A DNA stretch of 22,089 bases, taken from an uncultured Oscillospiraceae bacterium. GTDB lineage: Bacteria; Bacillota; Clostridia; Oscillospirales; Oscillospiraceae. Position numbers and translations under genes: made by a program. Each line of letters begins with the position of its first letter. Positions within the stretch are counted from its first letter, which is position 1. Under the pieces are notes generated by a model. The model searched no databases, had not been told where the DNA came from, and saw only the letters and a program-made list of their open reading frames with translations. Location: positions 1 through 22,089 of the forward strand of contig CAKTVL010000025.1 of the NCBI GenBank assembly GCA_934623575.1, given 5' to 3'. This document shows, piece by piece, positions 19,853-22,089 of this stretch.

Positions 19853-20641
19853 TTACTTCATGCCGCGCTTGACCATTTCGGTCACGGCGAAGGACGCCAC
19901 GTCGTCGGCATACTTGCCGGCGCCGAAGCCGGCGTCGAAGCCCAGCTCCTTGGCTAGCTCATGGGTGATACGGGGACCGCCGCAGCAGACAACGAACTTG
20001 TCGCGCAGACCTTCGGCCTCCAGCAGCTCGATGAGGTTGGTCAGGTTCTGGATGTGAACATCCTTCTGGGTCACGGTCTGGCTGACCAGCAGCACGTCGG
20101 CGTGCAGCTCCAGCGCCTTCTTGATGAACTCCTCGTTGGGAACCTGAGAGCCCAGGTTGTACGCCTCGATCATCTCGTAGCGCTCCAGACCATAGTGACC
20201 GGCAAAGCCCTTGCGGTTCATGATGGCGTCGATACCCACGGTGTGGGCGTCGGTGCCGGTGGAGGCGCCCACCATCACGACCTTGCGGCCGATGTGCTCC
20301 TTGATGTACTCGTTGGTGTCCTCCATGCTCATCACATCGGACTCCACAGTGATCACGTGGATATCCTCGTAGTTCACGGAGTGTACGCAGCTGCCATAGA
20401 CCACATAGAAGGTGAACTCCTTGTCCAGCGCGGTGTGATAGGCCACGTTGGGCTCCTCGAGACCCATCTTCTTGGCGATCTGGCGAGCAGCCTCCTCACC
20501 GCGCTCATCGTCCTTGATGGGCAGGGTGAAGCTGGTCTGCACCTTACCGTCGTTCATGGTGTCGCCATAGGGCTTCAGACGGGTCAGATCCAGCGTTGTA
20601 TCGAAATCGATCTTATGGGTATTATACAGTCCGCTGCTCAT
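19853..20641 (-). CDS. kamE: Lysine 5,6-aminomutase, beta (cobalamin-binding) subunit
   Basis: A 262-residue subunit of the adenosylcobalamin- and PLP-dependent enzyme that moves the terminal amino group of beta-L-lysine or D-lysine to the neighbouring carbon. The cobalamin motif DAHTVG supplies His133, the lower ligand in base-off/His-on binding. Lys144 in NRKGFAGHYGLERY matches the lysine that carries PLP in the Clostridium sticklandii enzyme. The Rossmann-type C-terminus shows DVLLVSQTVTQKD and FVVCCGGPRITHELAKELGFDAGFG, which bind the cobalamin tail. The N-terminal ~80 residues form the dimerisation domain. Length is normal for KamE. It overlaps the kamD stop by four bases (ATGA), as expected for a heterodimeric enzyme. 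Confidence 0.96.
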   Translation of the reverse strand: MSSGLYNTHKIDFDTTLDLTRLKPYGDTMNDGKVQTSFTLPIKDDERGEEAARQIAKKMGLEEPNVAYHTALDKEFTFYVVYGSCVHSVNYEDIHVITVESDVMSMEDTNEYIKEHIGRKVVMVGASTGTDAHTVGIDAIMNRKGFAGHYGLERYEMIEAYNLGSQVPNEEFIKKALELHADVLLVSQTVTQKDVHIQNLTNLIELLEAEGLRDKFVVCCGGPRITHELAKELGFDAGFGAGKYADDVASFAVTEMVKRGMK

Positions 20642-22089
20642 GCTCCCACCTTGCCTTTCATGACTTCAATGAACGGGTTGAAGTATTTGTCGTCCTTGAC
20701 CACAACACCGGCCAGGCCCTTGCCGCCATCCTTGGGGCGCTTCACGTCGGCGAAGATGCCCTTCTCGATGGTGGTGAACAGACCCAGCTTCTCGATCTCA
20801 GCCAGCAGGTCGGTGGCCTTGGTCAGCACCTCGTTGGCGCGGGTACGGATGATGCCGCCCTCTTTGTAGGTCAGCTCGTCGCCCAGATCCTTCATGGTGC
20901 GGAAGATATACTGCGCGTTCTCGATGGACAGCGCGCGGTCGGACATGAACGGGGTGTGGATGGCCTCGGTCATCATACCCAGCAGGCACAGCTTCTGGTT
21001 GGTCAGGATGGTCACCATGTTGAACAGGGCGTCCTGAATGTGACCGCGGAAGATGTTGCCGGTCATGAACTTGGTGGGAGGCATGTACTTCAGGGGCGCG
21101 TTGGGGAAGATCTCGCGGGCCATCTGTGCCTGCGCCAGCTCATACAGGAAGGTGTTCTCCACGGAGGGATCCATCTCGAAGGCGTGGCCCAGACCCATCT
21201 GCTCCTCGCGCATACCGGCGGTCTTGGCGAAGGCCTCGTTGATGAACTGGGAGGCCAGCACGGTGTGGGCGGCGGTGATGGCATCGTCGGTGGTCAGGTA
21301 GTTATCCTCACCGGTGTTGATGATAACGCCGGCATAGCCGTTGATGACACGGGAGAAGTACTGGTCGACGATGGTGCGCTGCATGTTGATATCGCGGAAC
21401 AGGATGCCGTACAGAGCGTCGTTCAGCATCACGTCCAGACGCTCCAGAGCGCCCATGGCGGCGATCTCGGGCATGCACAGGCCGGAGCAATAGTTGCACA
21501 GGCGGATGTAGCGGTGCTGCTCCTCGCCCACCTCGTCCAGCGCAGCGCGCATCAGGCGGAAGTTCTCCTGGGTGGCGTAGGTGCCGCCGAAGCCCTCGGT
21601 GGTAGCGCCGTAAGGCACATAGTCCAGCAGGGACTGACCGGTGGTACGGATCACGGCGATGATGTCCGCGCCCTGCTTGGCACCGGCCTTGGCCTGCGTG
21701 ATATCCTCGTAGATATTACCGGTGGCCACGATGATGTACAGGTACGGGCCTTCCTTGTCGCCCCACTCCTTCAGATAGGCGTTGCGCTTGCCAACGTTCT
21801 TGTTGATGCGCTCCACGGTGGCGTTCACCACGGGGGTGATAGCCGCGCGGATCTCCGCATCGGAATGAGCGGGGATCTTGCTCAGGTCCAGCTCACCGCT
21901 GTTGACTGCGTCTGCCACGCCCTGGGGATCCTTGCCGGTCTCCACCATGGCGTTGCCGATGGCCCACGCAGCGCCGGCGGGCAGCAGGGAGTTGGCCATC
22001 AGGTGGTCAACGACCACGTTGGGCAGAGGAACGTCCATATCGTTGACGCCATCGATACCCAGCAGACGGCAAACAGCGCGCTCCACCGT
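20638..22089 (-). CDS. kamD: Lysine 5,6-aminomutase, alpha subunit (5' end outside window)
   Basis: 483 codons of the alpha subunit are present; the frame is open at the window edge and begins TVERAVCRLLGIDGVND, an internal part of the protein. Full-length KamD is about 515-520 residues, so roughly 35 are missing only because the window ends. This TIM-barrel subunit holds the substrate and contacts PLP and adenosylcobalamin. Recognisable segments include PLPNVVVDHLMANSLLPAG, GPYLYIIVATGNIYEDITQA, VPYGATTEGFGGTYATQENF and RYIRLCNYCSGLCMPE. The GTG at 22086 is an internal valine codon, not the start. The gene overlaps kamE by four bases. Upstream partners of the pathway (kamA, kdd, kce, kal) could lie beyond the edge but are not seen. 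Confidence 0.96.
   Translation of the reverse strand, partial: TVERAVCRLLGIDGVNDMDVPLPNVVVDHLMANSLLPAGAAWAIGNAMVETGKDPQGVADAVNSGELDLSKIPAHSDAEIRAAITPVVNATVERINKNVGKRNAYLKEWGDKEGPYLYIIVATGNIYEDITQAKAGAKQGADIIAVIRTTGQSLLDYVPYGATTEGFGGTYATQENFRLMRAALDEVGEEQHRYIRLCNYCSGLCMPEIAAMGALERLDVMLNDALYGILFRDINMQRTIVDQYFSRVINGYAGVIINTGEDNYLTTDDAITAAHTVLASQFINEAFAKTAGMREEQMGLGHAFEMDPSVENTFLYELAQAQMAREIFPNAPLKYMPPTKFMTGNIFRGHIQDALFNMVTILTNQKLCLLGMMTEAIHTPFMSDRALSIENAQYIFRTMKDLGDELTYKEGGIIRTRANEVLTKATDLLAEIEKLGLFTTIEKGIFADVKRPKDGGKGLAGVVVKDDKYFNPFIEVMKGKVGA

Overview
The window looks like a piece of a GC-rich, lysine-fermenting gut Firmicute of the Oscillospiraceae kind (Flavonifractor, Intestinimonas, Lawsonibacter, Dysosmobacter relatives). 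The evidence is a lysine 5,6-aminomutase (KamD/KamE) plus two-subunit CoA-transferase operon, strong GGAGG ribosome binding sites, a class B sortase, a secreted Ig-like surface protein with a sortase-type tail, and the imperfect-palindrome intergenic repeats (core ATTGCGAG...GTGGCAATCCG) common in such genomes. The genus assignment is inference.

Layout. 1-75: tRNA-Glu(CTC) followed by a terminator. 281-1618 (+): MATE-family exporter. 1688-2110 (+): Rrf2-family regulator with a three-cysteine motif and its own promoter, whose -10 lies inside a 9+9 bp inverted repeat (probable operator). A bidirectional terminator at 2121-2157 separates it from a convergent lipoprotein class B sortase (2175-3200, -).

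3327-15866 (-): a continuous, apparently intact phage morphogenesis cassette. In transcription order: small zinc-binding protein, small terminase, large terminase, P22-type portal, Prp-type cysteine protease (4-bp overlap with portal), scaffold, N4-gp56-type major capsid protein, 67-aa protein, head-completion protein, beta-propeller-like tail hub protein, coiled-coil tail protein, tail fibre, and a peptidoglycan-binding/helical putative ejection protein. Order and content resemble a P22-like short-tailed phage. There is no tail tube, tape measure, integrase, repressor, replication or lysis gene in the window, and host-type intergenic repeats sit inside the cassette. This suggests long residence: a prophage remnant, a satellite/helper-dependent element or a gene-transfer-agent-like system.

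16238-18094 (-): secreted repeat/Ig-like surface protein ending in an SPKTFDAG sorting-like signal, a plausible substrate for the sortase on the other side of the cassette. Its leader has an extended -10 promoter and two perfect palindromes. 18410-22089 (-): kamD (5' end outside the window)-kamE-CoA-transferase alpha-beta, closed by a strong terminator. KamDE moves the amino group of beta-lysine and the CoA-transferase moves CoA between pathway acids and butyrate/acetoacetate, so the operon covers parts of the route from lysine to butyrate and acetate.

No CRISPR array, insertion sequence, rRNA or recognisable att repeat was found. Many long antisense frames are by-products of high GC in the real genes.
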